Shown piece after piece: positions 1 to 8,819 of a DNA stretch of 64,000 bases; the stretch's first letter is position 1, and each line of letters opens with the position of its first letter. The stretch spans positions 1 to 64,000 of the forward strand of contig NZ_JASGLW010000006.1 in assembly GCF_030156785.1 (NCBI RefSeq), given 5' to 3'. This DNA comes from Methanohalophilus sp. (GTDB lineage Archaea > Halobacteriota > Methanosarcinia > Methanosarcinales > Methanosarcinaceae). The translations under genes and the position numbers were made by a program. Below the pieces are notes generated by a model, which worked only from the letters and a program-made list of their open reading frames with translations, was not told the DNA's origin and did no database searches.

Positions 1-469
1 GGTCAAGAGATTCACCAACTCTGAGAGTGTACTTTTCATCGTCGTCAAACATCAGTTTAGCAAGCTTGTCAGGGGTAGAATCTGTCAGAGGCACGTATGG
101 TTCTGCAAAGAAACCTATGATGTTATAGTTACCTTCGAACCCCTCGTAAGCAGTCTCGTTGATGTAGGTAATATAAGTAAGACCGTACTCTTCTGCAAGT
201 TCTCTCCCATCTGTACTGCTAGCATTAGAGATTCTAAGTACTTCAGTAGAGTCGTTCTCATCAATATCATACCAGAATCCGGCAAAATTTGTTGCGGTTA
301 CTTCTACATAGTCACCATTGCCATAAGTGGCAACGATATTATCAATATCGCTACCGTTGTATATTGGGCCTCTGATTTCAACAGAGTCCACTGTTATTGC
401 AGCGCTTGCAGCACCAACAGCTGCCAGAACCATTAATGCGGCTACTGCGAATGTCAGTAATTTCTTCAT
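1..469 (-). CDS. S-layer protein, N-terminal part (gene runs off the left edge)
   Basis: The first 156 codons of a secreted surface protein are visible. It opens with MKKLLTF, a hydrophobic stretch rich in Ala/Val/Leu and an AAxAA-like cleavage region at about residues 18-23, which is a classical signal peptide. The mature part begins VDSVEIRGP and later has FAGFWYDID, patterns of the Methanosarcinales S-layer duplication domain (PF07752/DUF1608 family). Proteins of this family form the glycosylated paracrystalline cell wall. The start is set by a strong GGAGG ribosome site at 476-480. The promoter lies somewhere in the long gap upstream. Family assignment is from recognised motifs; the C-terminal part is not in the window. 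Confidence 0.8.
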   Translation of the reverse strand, partial: MKKLLTFAVAALMVLAAVGAASAAITVDSVEIRGPIYNGSDIDNIVATYGNGDYVEVTATNFAGFWYDIDENDSTEVLRISNASSTDGRELAEEYGLTYITYINETAYEGFEGNYNIIGFFAEPYVPLTDSTPDKLAKLMFDDDEKYTLRVGESLD

Positions 470-989
470 TATTTTCCTCCGTTCTAATTTATTAAGGTCA
501 AGGTAATAAGTGATTATTGGAATGAACATATGTTCAATCAATTCTTCCACCAACGGACAGAAAACGTCCATTGACGAAAGTCAACTCATCACCCTCTAAT
601 CCCGTCATATTGGTTAGCAACTTTGTAATAAGACAATTTCCTTTTAAATCTTTTGTGGTCTCTTAACCGAAAAATCGCTTTTTTTGATAGTGAATATCGA
701 CATTTACAACGACATGTGCCGAAAGGATTTTCCATTTATTAAATAGCTAAACGCAAATTTACGATGAAATATTCGTATATTGTCGATTTTACTATTTTTA
801 AGATTTAAAAGGGCAATTCAAATAAAAAATTCAATAAAATATAAATTCCTGAAGAAAGCTTAATGCTATCCTTGAATTTTGTTTTTGAATACCTTTATAT
901 GCAAGACTTTCCATAATCTTAATACGAAATAAATTTGATTTCATTATTAGGCAGAGACTTGCCTGTAAAACAAGGAGTGCTCTTATATT
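470..989. other. Divergent intergenic region, S-layer gene / KaiC-like gene
   Basis: This 520-base, AT-rich gap separates two divergent genes. It must hold both promoters. The plus-strand TATA box for the KaiC-like gene is clear near 893-900. For the S-layer gene no single TATA box stands out. AT-rich candidates lie around 770-810, which would give a leader of roughly 300 nt. I see no coding sequence or convincing repeat here. Confidence 0.5.
891..902 (+). promoter_or_regulatory. TATA box of the KaiC-like gene
   Basis: The sequence acctttatatgc is a good archaeal TATA box. Transcription would begin about 25 bases downstream, near 925. That leaves a leader of about 65 nt carrying AAGGAG at 972-977 before the ATG at 990. 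Confidence 0.5.
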
Positions 990-1757
990 ATGTCAGAGGA
1001 AATATCGGCAGAGGATGCCGCCAATCGGGTTAAAACCGGCATTCCTGGTTTTGACGAGCTTTGCGGTGGGGGACTCATTCGGGATAGGACCTACCTTGTC
1101 TCAGGCACCTCCGGTGCGGGGAAGACAATCTTTTCTATCCAGTTCATCTACAATGGTATCATAAACTACGGTGAAAACGGAATTATAGTAGCAACAGAAG
1201 AACGTCCCGAACAAATTCGGAAAAACATGCTTAATTTTGGATGGGATCTTCAGGCTCTTGAAGATAAAGGAAAGCTTGCTATTATAGATGCCTGCTCTAC
1301 AAAAATAGGAATTCCTTCCCAGGAAAAGTATGTTGATGTCAGACCTTGTGATACCCGTTCTCTGATGGACCAGATCATTGCAACCCAGGAAGAAATTGAT
1401 GCTAAAAGAGCACTCGTGGATTCCACAACTTCTATTAGTTTTTACCTGCAGGACCCGGCAAGAATAAGGATAGAGCTCCTTAGGCTCAGCACAACACTTG
1501 AAATCATAGGTTTGACATCCATGATGACCTGTGAGATTATTGATGAATCAAAACCCTCTCGGTTTGGGATTGAAAATTTTGTCACAGACGGCACCTTCGC
1601 ATTATACTATGACAGGCGTGACAACATCCGCTTCCGCAGTATGGAAGTCTACAAAATGCGAGGATCTGATCACAGTATGAAAGTGCACCCCTATGATATT
1701 ACAAAAGAAGGCATTGTAATCCACCCCCACGAAGAAATATATAATACCAATTTCTGA
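990..1757 (+). CDS. KaiC/RadA-like single-domain ATPase
   Basis: A 255-residue protein with one RecA/KaiC-type ATPase domain. Walker A is GTSGAGKT at residues 39-46, the paired acidic residues EE follow at 70-71, and a Walker B-like strand RALVD lies at about 140-144. The N-terminus (TGIPGFDELCGGG) is typical of archaeal KaiC-like proteins. Such single-domain proteins are abundant in methanogens and often act in signalling or motility, but the role here is not known. It is not RadA: it lacks the N-terminal helix-hairpin-helix domain and is shorter. The gene stands alone, divergent from the S-layer gene. Confidence 0.8.
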   Translation: MSEEISAEDAANRVKTGIPGFDELCGGGLIRDRTYLVSGTSGAGKTIFSIQFIYNGIINYGENGIIVATEERPEQIRKNMLNFGWDLQALEDKGKLAIIDACSTKIGIPSQEKYVDVRPCDTRSLMDQIIATQEEIDAKRALVDSTTSISFYLQDPARIRIELLRLSTTLEIIGLTSMMTCEIIDESKPSRFGIENFVTDGTFALYYDRRDNIRFRSMEVYKMRGSDHSMKVHPYDITKEGIVIHPHEEIYNTNF

Positions 1758-1762
1758 AGGAA

Positions 1763-1906
1763 TTAGATATCCGGAAATGCTTCTTCGTTGCCGCATTCCA
1801 CGCATTTGTAAATAACCAGAGTGCGGCCAAACTTATCATAGCGCTTAATTGGAGGATACTTCCAGCGATTCATCCTTCCATGACAGATAGAACATCTGTA
1901 GTTCAT
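1763..1906 (-). CDS. Small zinc-ribbon protein, 47 residues
   Basis: A short frame from an ATG at 1904-1906 to a TAA at 1763-1765 encodes 47 residues. It has two CxxC pairs (CSIC near the start, CVEC near the end) separated by about 30 residues with basic and aromatic character, the layout of a zinc ribbon. A GGTGAT ribosome site lies just upstream of the ATG. It ends 5 bases past the stop of the convergent KaiC-like gene. Small proteins of this kind are common in methanogens and most have no assigned function. No specific family is claimed. Confidence 0.7.
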   Translation of the reverse strand: MNYRCSICHGRMNRWKYPPIKRYDKFGRTLVIYKCVECGNEEAFPDI

Positions 1907-2033
1907 GCTTTATCACCTATACATATTTGATCTTGGGAAATATAGTTGTTCCGTTAGTCGGTAACCATTAGTTTAACCTTTAAATTCTGAGACTTCTGGT
2001 CAAGTCAAAAAGCAGATTAAACAGGAAAAAAGA

Positions 2034-3341
2034 TTACTGTGGATTTGCAATCGATACACTGATTGCAATTCCACTTCTGTTTATATACTCATTAATGCGA
2101 TTTAATGAATGAGGGATCATTCCTCCATTAGTCAGTATCATACATCTTTTACCGCACAGCGCCATGAGAATAGCCCTGTCTATTACACCAGAAGAAATAT
2201 TTACAGCAATGCAATGCTGTTCTGCAAGGGTTTTGCTGCGTTTACCCATGGCCCCGATAACATCTATCCCACCATCAAGAACAAAGTGTTTTAAACTTTC
2301 GGGATCGAATCTATCCATATCATAGATTATGATTCCTCCGGCTTTGAATCCATGCCTTGTAAGTTCCACAATTGCTTTCCCGTTGGAATGGATATGTAAA
2401 ACCTTCCCGTTCACAGCCTCATATGGGGAATCAAGGGCATATTCACCATACAGAACGCCAAGGTTTAGGACTTCTCCCACCTGTGTTTCCGGCGGAACTT
2501 CCACCCACATCAGATCTGGAGGTTTGAGAGCATTCACCAGATCCGGCACTGTTTTAGGGTTCCTACCGGAATGGGCAAGGTTCCGCCTTTCGATTTCGCG
2601 GTAGATATCAAACGTTATCGGAAGGCGCAGATGTGCTTTTTGCAATAGTTCAGTATCCCTGAAAACATCCACAGGCTTGCCTTCTCCTATGATCTCCCCT
2701 TTCACAAGGAAAAACACATAGTCAGCCCACCTGTATGCAAGATCCACATCATGAGTTGAAATGATAAGGGTCGTTCCCATATGATTGAGTTCATTGAGGA
2801 CATCCATTAACTCGTCAGCACCAACCGGGTCCAGATTTGCAAGAGGCTCGTCCAGAATAACAACCTGAGGTTCCATTGCAACAACGCCGGCAATTGCTAC
2901 TCTTTTCTTCTGACCGCCACTCAAATGATGAGGCGGACGACCCTTGAGATCTTCAATCCCGAAGTATTCCAGCATTTCGTTAACTTTTGCCTTGACTTTT
3001 TCCTTGCTGTGACCGAGGTTTGAAGGACCAAAAGCAATATCCTGGTACACTGTAGGGGCAAATATCTGATCATCTGAATTCTGGAAAATTATGCCTATTT
3101 TTTGGCGTATTTTCTTAAGTGATTTTGAGTCATATTGCAACTCTTCCCCATCAAATAATATTCTGCCCCCAGAAGGCTTTAAGGTACCGTTAAGCAGCAG
3201 GAAAAGAGTTGATTTCCCTGAACCGTTCTGACCGACAAAGGCTATTTTTTTTCCTTTTTCCAGTTTGATATCAACACCTTTGATAGCCTTTGTCCCATCG
3301 GGATATGAGAATTTAAGATCCTGAGTTTCCAGTATTATCAT
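2034..3341 (-). CDS. cbiO: Cobalt ECF transporter ATPase CbiO with C-terminal extension
   Basis: ATPase that energises cobalt uptake with CbiM, CbiN and CbiQ. Over residues 1-270 it is a standard ABC ATPase: Walker [10 protein letters not shown] at 37-45, signature LSGGQKKR at 140-147, Walker B VVILDEP at 160-166 and a switch His in STHD. Ordinary CbiO proteins end near 270-280 residues. This one continues to 435 with an extra domain of about 160 residues that I do not recognise. It is the last gene of a minus-strand cbiMNQO operon, 4 bases after cbiQ. Cobalt supply suits an organism that depends on corrinoid methyltransferases. Confidence 0.93.
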   Translation of the reverse strand: MIILETQDLKFSYPDGTKAIKGVDIKLEKGKKIAFVGQNGSGKSTLFLLLNGTLKPSGGRILFDGEELQYDSKSLKKIRQKIGIIFQNSDDQIFAPTVYQDIAFGPSNLGHSKEKVKAKVNEMLEYFGIEDLKGRPPHHLSGGQKKRVAIAGVVAMEPQVVILDEPLANLDPVGADELMDVLNELNHMGTTLIISTHDVDLAYRWADYVFFLVKGEIIGEGKPVDVFRDTELLQKAHLRLPITFDIYREIERRNLAHSGRNPKTVPDLVNALKPPDLMWVEVPPETQVGEVLNLGVLYGEYALDSPYEAVNGKVLHIHSNGKAIVELTRHGFKAGGIIIYDMDRFDPESLKHFVLDGGIDVIGAMGKRSKTLAEQHCIAVNISSGVIDRAILMALCGKRCMILTNGGMIPHSLNRINEYINRSGIAISVSIANPQ

Positions 3342-3345
3342 TTCT

Positions 3346-4131
3346 TCACCTCATCCAACCCGTTCCATTGGTAATATACCACACAAAGACAACTACAACC
3401 ACATAGAAAAGCGCCAAAATTGTCTCAGGAGCTCTCAGAGGTCTGGTCTCCTCGTAAAAAGCCATTTTCCCATCATAACATCTTGCATTCATTGAAATGA
3501 ATATTTTCTCACCCTGTTCCCATGATCTCAGGAACAATGTGGAAGCAAGCATTGCAAGAGAATTAAGAGAAGTTCGCAGATCCTTATAACCAAGGCGAAC
3601 AGTCTGTGCATATTTGATGCTTAGCGCCACTTCCAGAAAAACAAAAATGTAGCGATACATCATCATTGAAATTTCAATGAAAGAATCCGGAAGTTTTGAT
3701 TTTTTAAGCACTGCAAAAAGCTCTACCATTGGAGTTGTCAGTGCAAGGAAGAAAAGACACGTCATACCTCCCAATGTTCTGGAAAATACAAGAAAAGCCA
3801 TTTCAAGACCTTCTACATTAACTCCCAGATGATAGCTAAGAACGTTAAAACCAAAGAGTTCCTGTCCTCCACCAAAGAAAAAAGCGATAACAATGACACT
3901 CAGGATAACAAAAGAAGCTGGTCCGGAAAGTATTTTCAGATATTGCTTTAAAGGCATCTTTGAAATAACAACCGTTGCAGTCCCCATGCATAAAGCTATC
4001 AAAAAAGGAACTGCCGGGGAACCGGATGATACTCCCATAAGGATACCGAATAATACCAGACCGATCTTGAGCCAGTTATTGGTGTACCGTAAAGGACTCA
4101 TAAGAGCATAATCATCCAGCATTTTTGTCAT
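3346..4131 (-). CDS. cbiQ: Cobalt ECF transporter transmembrane protein CbiQ
   Basis: A 261-residue integral membrane protein, the T-component that couples the ATPase CbiO to the substrate-binding CbiM/CbiN. Hydrophobic segments occur around residues 22-60, 70-90, 105-130 and near the C-terminus ([12 protein letters not shown]). The cytoplasmic coupling region rich in Arg and Ala is present ([13 protein letters not shown] and [19 protein letters not shown], the latter carrying the usual Ala-Arg-Cys/Gly motif). It lies between cbiN and cbiO in the operon. Length and order match the family. Confidence 0.92.
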   Translation of the reverse strand: MTKMLDDYALMSPLRYTNNWLKIGLVLFGILMGVSSGSPAVPFLIALCMGTATVVISKMPLKQYLKILSGPASFVILSVIVIAFFFGGGQELFGFNVLSYHLGVNVEGLEMAFLVFSRTLGGMTCLFFLALTTPMVELFAVLKKSKLPDSFIEISMMMYRYIFVFLEVALSIKYAQTVRLGYKDLRTSLNSLAMLASTLFLRSWEQGEKIFISMNARCYDGKMAFYEETRPLRAPETILALFYVVVVVFVWYITNGTGWMR

Positions 4132-4229
4132 AATATTAACCTGAAATGTTTATCCTGTGCTTTTGAAACCAGTCTATTAAAAGCAGTCTATTAATATGTA
4201 TCGTAAATTTCAAAAAAGAAATATCAAGG

Positions 4230-4514
4230 TCAGTCAGACTGACCTTTTCCCCTGTAATATCCAAAGAAATAACCGATTACTACTGCACCGATTGCTGCCT
4301 GGAGGGCGAAGAGCAGGCTTTCGATTTCACCGCTGGGTGGTTCAAAACCTAGATTGCCTATCCAGGGTTCATAAGAAGGATTGATTTCAGCAATCACACC
4401 TTCAGCTTCACCATCCGCACCTCCAAATTCGGAATCAGGATGCATGGACATTGTATAAAAGAATGATGCCGCAAACAGCACCACAAGAGCAACAAAAATC
4501 AGTTCTCCTTTCAT
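4230..4514 (-). CDS. cbiN: Cobalt transport protein CbiN
   Basis: A 94-residue protein with two membrane helices (about residues 5-22 and 66-85) joined by an extracellular acidic loop containing the conserved-type stretch GADGEAEGVI. This is the standard CbiN layout. CbiN assists metal loading of CbiM. Its start codon overlaps the stop of cbiM by 4 bases, which indicates translational coupling. Confidence 0.92.
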   Translation of the reverse strand: MKGELIFVALVVLFAASFFYTMSMHPDSEFGGADGEAEGVIAEINPSYEPWIGNLGFEPPSGEIESLLFALQAAIGAVVIGYFFGYYRGKGQSD

Positions 4515-5206
4515 GCAACTACCCCCCTTAGCTTCTCTGCTGTTTCTGAGGTAATAACCTTAAGCTCCACAAGAGCATCACTCTTAACCTGTACAATGTA
4601 CTTAAAGACAAGGGCAGTAAGTGCACCTTCCATAATTGCCAGAGGTACTTGGGTCATGGCAAAAATTCCTGCAAACAACTGGAACGACGCCATTGCGCCG
4701 CCGGCTTCCGCCGGGAAAGCCAATGCAAGTTGTATCGACGTGACAACGTATGTAGCCCAGTCCGCAAAAGCGGTTGCAAGAAACACAACAACATAGAAAT
4801 TTATGTTGGCTTTCATTCCTGCCTTATAGATCACATAAGCAACTACGGGCCCGATAATACCCATTGAAGCCACATTGGCACCAAGGGTTGTGAATCCACC
4901 GTGGGCAAGGAAAAGAGCTTGATAAAGCAGCACAATTGTACCCAGTACGGCAGTTATTGCCGGACCGAAGAGAATTGCAGCCATTCCCGTACCTGTGGGG
5001 TGTGAACAACTTCCTGTCACAGAAGGCAGTTTCAGGGAAGAAAGCACGAATATAAATGCACCCGCAACTGCAAGCAGGGGCAGAAGTTCACGTCTTTCAC
5101 TGATGAGTTTGTTCATTCTGTACATACCAAAGAATATCACCGGGATGGAAATTGCGAACCAGATCCACCACCACGGCCCGGGTAAGAAACCTTCGGATAT
5201 ATGCAT
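4511..5206 (-). CDS. cbiM: Cobalt ECF transporter substrate-binding protein CbiM
   Basis: A 231-residue membrane protein that binds the metal ion for uptake. It begins MHISEGFLPG. The N-terminal Met-His pair is the metal-binding signature of CbiM/NikM and confirms the start. The conserved GSCSHPTGTG stretch follows at about residues 66-75. It is the first gene of the minus-strand operon cbiM-cbiN-cbiQ-cbiO. Upstream lie a TATA box and a short perfect inverted repeat that could be an operator. Nickel is a possible alternative substrate, but the neighbouring cbiD and cbiE genes favour cobalt. Confidence 0.93.
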   Translation of the reverse strand: MHISEGFLPGPWWWIWFAISIPVIFFGMYRMNKLISERRELLPLLAVAGAFIFVLSSLKLPSVTGSCSHPTGTGMAAILFGPAITAVLGTIVLLYQALFLAHGGFTTLGANVASMGIIGPVVAYVIYKAGMKANINFYVVVFLATAFADWATYVVTSIQLALAFPAEAGGAMASFQLFAGIFAMTQVPLAIMEGALTALVFKYIVQVKSDALVELKVITSETAEKLRGVVA

Positions 5207-5240
5207 TTCATCGCCTCTTTTTATAACAAATTATAACAAT

Positions 5241-5254
5241 TTCACTTTAGTGAA
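5241..5254. promoter_or_regulatory. Inverted repeat in the cbiM leader, candidate operator
   Basis: TTCACT-TT-AGTGAA is a perfect 6-base inverted repeat with a 2-base spacer. It lies just downstream of the likely cbiM transcription start and 35 bases before the ATG. The position is right for a repressor site. Identity of the regulator is unknown. Confidence 0.35.
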
Positions 5255-5288
5255 ATAAAGACTAATTGGCTTTTTAAAGAAGTTATTC

Positions 5289-5298
5289 TATAAATACC
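5289..5298 (-). promoter_or_regulatory. TATA box of the cbiMNQO operon
   Basis: On the minus strand this reads gtatttatag, a fair archaeal TATA box about 85 bases upstream of the cbiM ATG. Transcription would start near 5265. Confidence 0.4.
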
Positions 5299-5398
5299 TG
5301 TTCCTTAAATCAATTAAAGTTTATTAAATTATAACGAATGCCCCCTCCCCTCGAAAGTATGAAAAATGTTAAGAAACGTAAGACAAATGTATTGGATC

Positions 5399-5980
5399 TT
5401 AAAAAACAACTACCACACAGTGAAGAGAAGTTTCAGCTACCGGCGGATTGTTTACCGTTCCACGGGTAATACGTTCATCCGGATAGCCAAACTTCTCGCA
5501 TACATAAATGCTGGCATCAATTCCCCTGTCTTTCAGGATTTCGGCAACTTCAATTGATCCGAATGTGTCAGCAGGAAGAAGAAAAATATTTTTCCCCAGA
5601 TTGATTTGTTCCAGAAAATCTTTTTTTGCAGGAGTCGGATCCCTGCCATGCGCAGTTATGACTGCAAGCCCTGCCATATCCACACCGGTTTTTGCGCACG
5701 CGACCTGTAGGGAAGAAATTCCTGGAATAATACGATCACCTTCTCCAGCAAACTTGCCAAGACCAGAAAACATGGGATCGCCCGTAGAAAGCACCACAGC
5801 ATCTTCCGGAAGCTTATGCAGATTTTTGTAGTCTTTTATACGCTTACCCTCACCAGCTATGTACTTAGCTGCAAGCTCAAGGGATCTCGGTGAACCGTAA
5901 ACTTCAGAGGCAGTGCTTATGACTTCAATCGCCTCCTCCGTAAGCATGTTAGGTCCTACACCTACACCCACGATGATCAT
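5399..5980 (-). CDS. cbiE: Cobalt-precorrin-7 (C5)-methyltransferase CbiE
   Basis: A 193-residue SAM-dependent methyltransferase of the tetrapyrrole methylase family, acting in the anaerobic cobalamin pathway. The N-terminal [10 protein letters not shown] matches the conserved GxGPG-type loop, and the [12 protein letters not shown] segment at about residues 63-74 is the family's second motif. The length is right for stand-alone CbiE without the fused CbiT decarboxylase domain. Its ATG overlaps the stop of cbiD by 4 bases. The pair sits next to the cobalt uptake operon. Confidence 0.9.
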   Translation of the reverse strand: MIIVGVGVGPNMLTEEAIEVISTASEVYGSPRSLELAAKYIAGEGKRIKDYKNLHKLPEDAVVLSTGDPMFSGLGKFAGEGDRIIPGISSLQVACAKTGVDMAGLAVITAHGRDPTPAKKDFLEQINLGKNIFLLPADTFGSIEVAEILKDRGIDASIYVCEKFGYPDERITRGTVNNPPVAETSLHCVVVVF

Positions 5981-7005
5981 TCTACATCCTCACTGTCCAT
6001 CAAGACTGTCCCATCACGATCAACAATGACCACACGAGCACCTTTTGCTTTCTCAACAGTTTTCCTGAAAGCCTCTTTCAGGTGCTTGCCTTCAGGTTCC
6101 CTCTCTATCATTTCCGAAACCGTGGCAAAACCGGTGTCCTTGAGTATCTCCGGATCGCCCCACTTAAGAATGAGTCCCGGAAGACCGCAAATAGCCACGT
6201 CACCGCTTGCTGCCTCAAGTCCTTCGGAAATGCGACTGCCTGCAAGCACAACCGTGTAATCAGGGAATAACATTGTGGAATAGCGAATGCCAATACGCCC
6301 TGTGGTGAGAACAACTTTGCGGGAAGAACGGATTAAGTCACTCTTCATCTCCCCGAGGTGATCGTTCCAGGGTTCAACAAACCCTGTAGTACCAAGAATT
6401 GAAATGCCGCCTTCTACCCCAATTGTAGAGTTGAGGGTCTTTTTAGCTATTTCCACTCCTTTAGGCAGGGATATTTCCACTTTCACTCCGGCAAGTCCCA
6501 GCTCTTCAACCGCTTCCTCAACGGCAGCCCTGATCTGTGCCAGAGGTTTCGGGTTTATTGCAGGAAGGCCTTTCTTGACCTGTAAACCACCCCTTGTGAC
6601 AATACCCACACCTTCACCTGCAGTAATTAAAATCGTATCAGAAGGCTTTGCATGACCCACAAACTCAAGTCCCCTTGTTATATCTGACTCGTGATCATTC
6701 TGTATTTTGGCAACTTTCGCATAACCGTCCTTTGCCTCAACCACATTAAAATGGGCACGCACACCGGATGGTGTCGGCACCGAGATCTGGGAAACATCTT
6801 TCCCCATGGACAAGACAGCAGCCTTGGCAGCTGCTGCAGCTGTAGTTCCTGTAGTATAGCCTCGTCTGAGCACAGAACCATCACTCAGCACCACAAGCAG
6901 ACCGTTTTTGATGCCTTCTTCCAATTCATCTCTTGGAAAACTGGATTTTTCCAGCCATTCATCAGGGATTTTTGATTTGTTCACAGGGTCGATCATTGTC
7001 ATCAA
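5977..7005 (-). CDS. cbiD: Cobalt-precorrin-5B (C1)-methyltransferase CbiD
   Basis: A 342-residue enzyme that methylates C1 of the corrin precursor in the anaerobic cobalamin route. The diagnostic [15 protein letters not shown] segment lies near residues 48-62, and the family motifs [10 protein letters not shown] and [12 protein letters not shown] follow. The first codons are ATG ATG ACA ATG, so the exact start could be any of the three. A TATA-like tttataac lies at about 7016-7026. The gene is followed directly by cbiE and preceded, 44 bases away, by mutL on the same strand. Confidence 0.9.
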   Translation of the reverse strand: MMTMIDPVNKSKIPDEWLEKSSFPRDELEEGIKNGLLVVLSDGSVLRRGYTTGTTAAAAAKAAVLSMGKDVSQISVPTPSGVRAHFNVVEAKDGYAKVAKIQNDHESDITRGLEFVGHAKPSDTILITAGEGVGIVTRGGLQVKKGLPAINPKPLAQIRAAVEEAVEELGLAGVKVEISLPKGVEIAKKTLNSTIGVEGGISILGTTGFVEPWNDHLGEMKSDLIRSSRKVVLTTGRIGIRYSTMLFPDYTVVLAGSRISEGLEAASGDVAICGLPGLILKWGDPEILKDTGFATVSEMIEREPEGKHLKEAFRKTVEKAKGARVVIVDRDGTVLMDSEDVE

Positions 7006-7049
7006 ATCACAGCTTTAAAGTTATAAAAGTACCGACTTGCTTTATACTA

Positions 7050-8819
7050 TCAACCTGTTCTCCTGAAAAGTCTTGCAAGTTCATCCATAGTCAGGCGAAT
7101 AACTGTTGGTCTCCCATGGGGGCAGGTAAACGGATTCTCAGCCATTTCAAGCTGCTCCAGCAAATTCCTCATCTGTGCAACTGTGCAAGAAGCCCCCGCC
7201 TTAATCGCAGCCCTGCAGGCCATTGTCTTGTACATATGATCATAAATACTACTTTTATCCTGTATCCTGCCGGTTGAGAGAATTTCAGAGACTAGATCAC
7301 GGATGCCAGAAGGATCCTGCACTTTTCCGAAAACATGCGGGACTGCTGTTATAATATAGGTACTGGGACCAAATTCCGAAATAGCAAAACCCATCTCTTC
7401 AAAATAGGGTATATATTCCTGCATTATTACTTTTTCCCGAGGCGTCAGATCAATAGTCACAGGCTCCAGAAGTTCCTGCCAACCCCCGGCTGCTTTTTTG
7501 CGTATTTGCTCATACATTATCCTTTCATGTGCAGCATGCTGATCAATTAGCATAATCCCGTCTTCGGTCTCCACAATTATGTAGAGATTATGCACCTGCC
7601 CCACTACCCTCATATCCTTCAAAACAAATGCGACATTGTCCGGAGATTTTCCTTCAAGTTCCCTTTCAGATCGTTTGAGGCGCCTCTCGGTGTCTTTTAA
7701 CGGTGCCCTGTATGCAGCTTTGCTTTCCTTTATGACAGGACTTCCAGCTTCATGCACAGGTTTTCCAGAATGCAGGGAAGTCTGGAAAGGTTGTTTTTTT
7801 GCCAGTTTCGCTTCAGGAACAAGTTCCTGATCAGCAAGAGTATTCTCCACCGCCCGGGTAAGATCATCCATTACATCGGATTCACGACTAAAACGAACCC
7901 TGCGTTTTGCAGGATGCACATTTACATCGACTTCCCTGAGGTTTACACGCACATCCAGAACAGCAAGAGGATATCTGCCCTTTGGGAGAAGCGTGTAGTA
8001 ACCAAGAAGTATGGCATTGCTCATGGCCACTGAAGCAATACTTCTTCCATTAACGAAAAAATACTGCATGTCTTTCCCGGTCCGGCTTATCTCGGGTTTG
8101 GAGATGTAACCTGAAACAGTTACCAGTTCCCCCTCATAGTTTACCGGAAGCATGGATTTTGCAATATCGCTTCCAAGCAACTGGATTATCCTGTCAAATA
8201 TGTCACCTGCAGGTGCACGAAGTGTCACCCGGCCTTCGCTTACGAGTGTAAATGACACCTGCGGATTGCCAAGTGCCAGACGCATTACCGTATCAGTTAT
8301 GTGGGAAAGTTCGGTTCTGGGACTTTTAAGATACTTGCGCCTTGCAGGAGTGTTGTAAAAAAGATCTTTCACTACAACTTTTGTCCCAGGAGATGAACCA
8401 ATTTCACTAACTTCCTCAACGATCCCGCCGTTTACATGCACCTTCACGGCAGATAGGGCATCATGTTTCCTGCTCACAAGTTCCACCCGGGAAACTGCAG
8501 CAATGGAGGAAAGAGCCTCACCTCTAAATCCCAGTGTCAGAACAGCTTGAATGTCTTCAATGTTTTTGATCTTGCTTGTTGCGTGCTTGGTGAATGCAAG
8601 TCTGGCATCCTCCCGGCTCATTCCCTCGCCATTATCCATGACCGAAATCATTTTAGAACCTGACCCCCTTATTTCCACTCGAATATCAGTAGCAGAAGCA
8701 TCAATGGAATTTTCAACAAGCTCCTTAACAACCGATGCCGGGCGCTCTATCACCTCCCCTGCTGCGATTTTATTGATGGTTTCTTCATCCAGCACATGTA
8801 TACGATGATTGTCATCCAT
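7050..8819 (-). CDS. mutL: DNA mismatch repair protein MutL
   Basis: A 589-residue protein. The N-terminal GHKL ATPase is complete: ENSIDA near residue 37, DNGEGM near 62, and a GFRGEALSSI lid. The C-terminal half carries the endonuclease metal site DQHAAHERIMYE near residue 430 and CPHGRP at 566-571. This is therefore a nicking MutL, as in organisms without MutH. The start overlaps the end of mutS by 8 bases, so the two are translated together. MutS1/MutL are bacterial in origin and occur in few archaea, mainly Methanosarcinales and haloarchaea. Confidence 0.95.
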   Translation of the reverse strand: MDDNHRIHVLDEETINKIAAGEVIERPASVVKELVENSIDASATDIRVEIRGSGSKMISVMDNGEGMSREDARLAFTKHATSKIKNIEDIQAVLTLGFRGEALSSIAAVSRVELVSRKHDALSAVKVHVNGGIVEEVSEIGSSPGTKVVVKDLFYNTPARRKYLKSPRTELSHITDTVMRLALGNPQVSFTLVSEGRVTLRAPAGDIFDRIIQLLGSDIAKSMLPVNYEGELVTVSGYISKPEISRTGKDMQYFFVNGRSIASVAMSNAILLGYYTLLPKGRYPLAVLDVRVNLREVDVNVHPAKRRVRFSRESDVMDDLTRAVENTLADQELVPEAKLAKKQPFQTSLHSGKPVHEAGSPVIKESKAAYRAPLKDTERRLKRSERELEGKSPDNVAFVLKDMRVVGQVHNLYIIVETEDGIMLIDQHAAHERIMYEQIRKKAAGGWQELLEPVTIDLTPREKVIMQEYIPYFEEMGFAISEFGPSTYIITAVPHVFGKVQDPSGIRDLVSEILSTGRIQDKSSIYDHMYKTMACRAAIKAGASCTVAQMRNLLEQLEMAENPFTCPHGRPTVIRLTMDELARLFRRTG

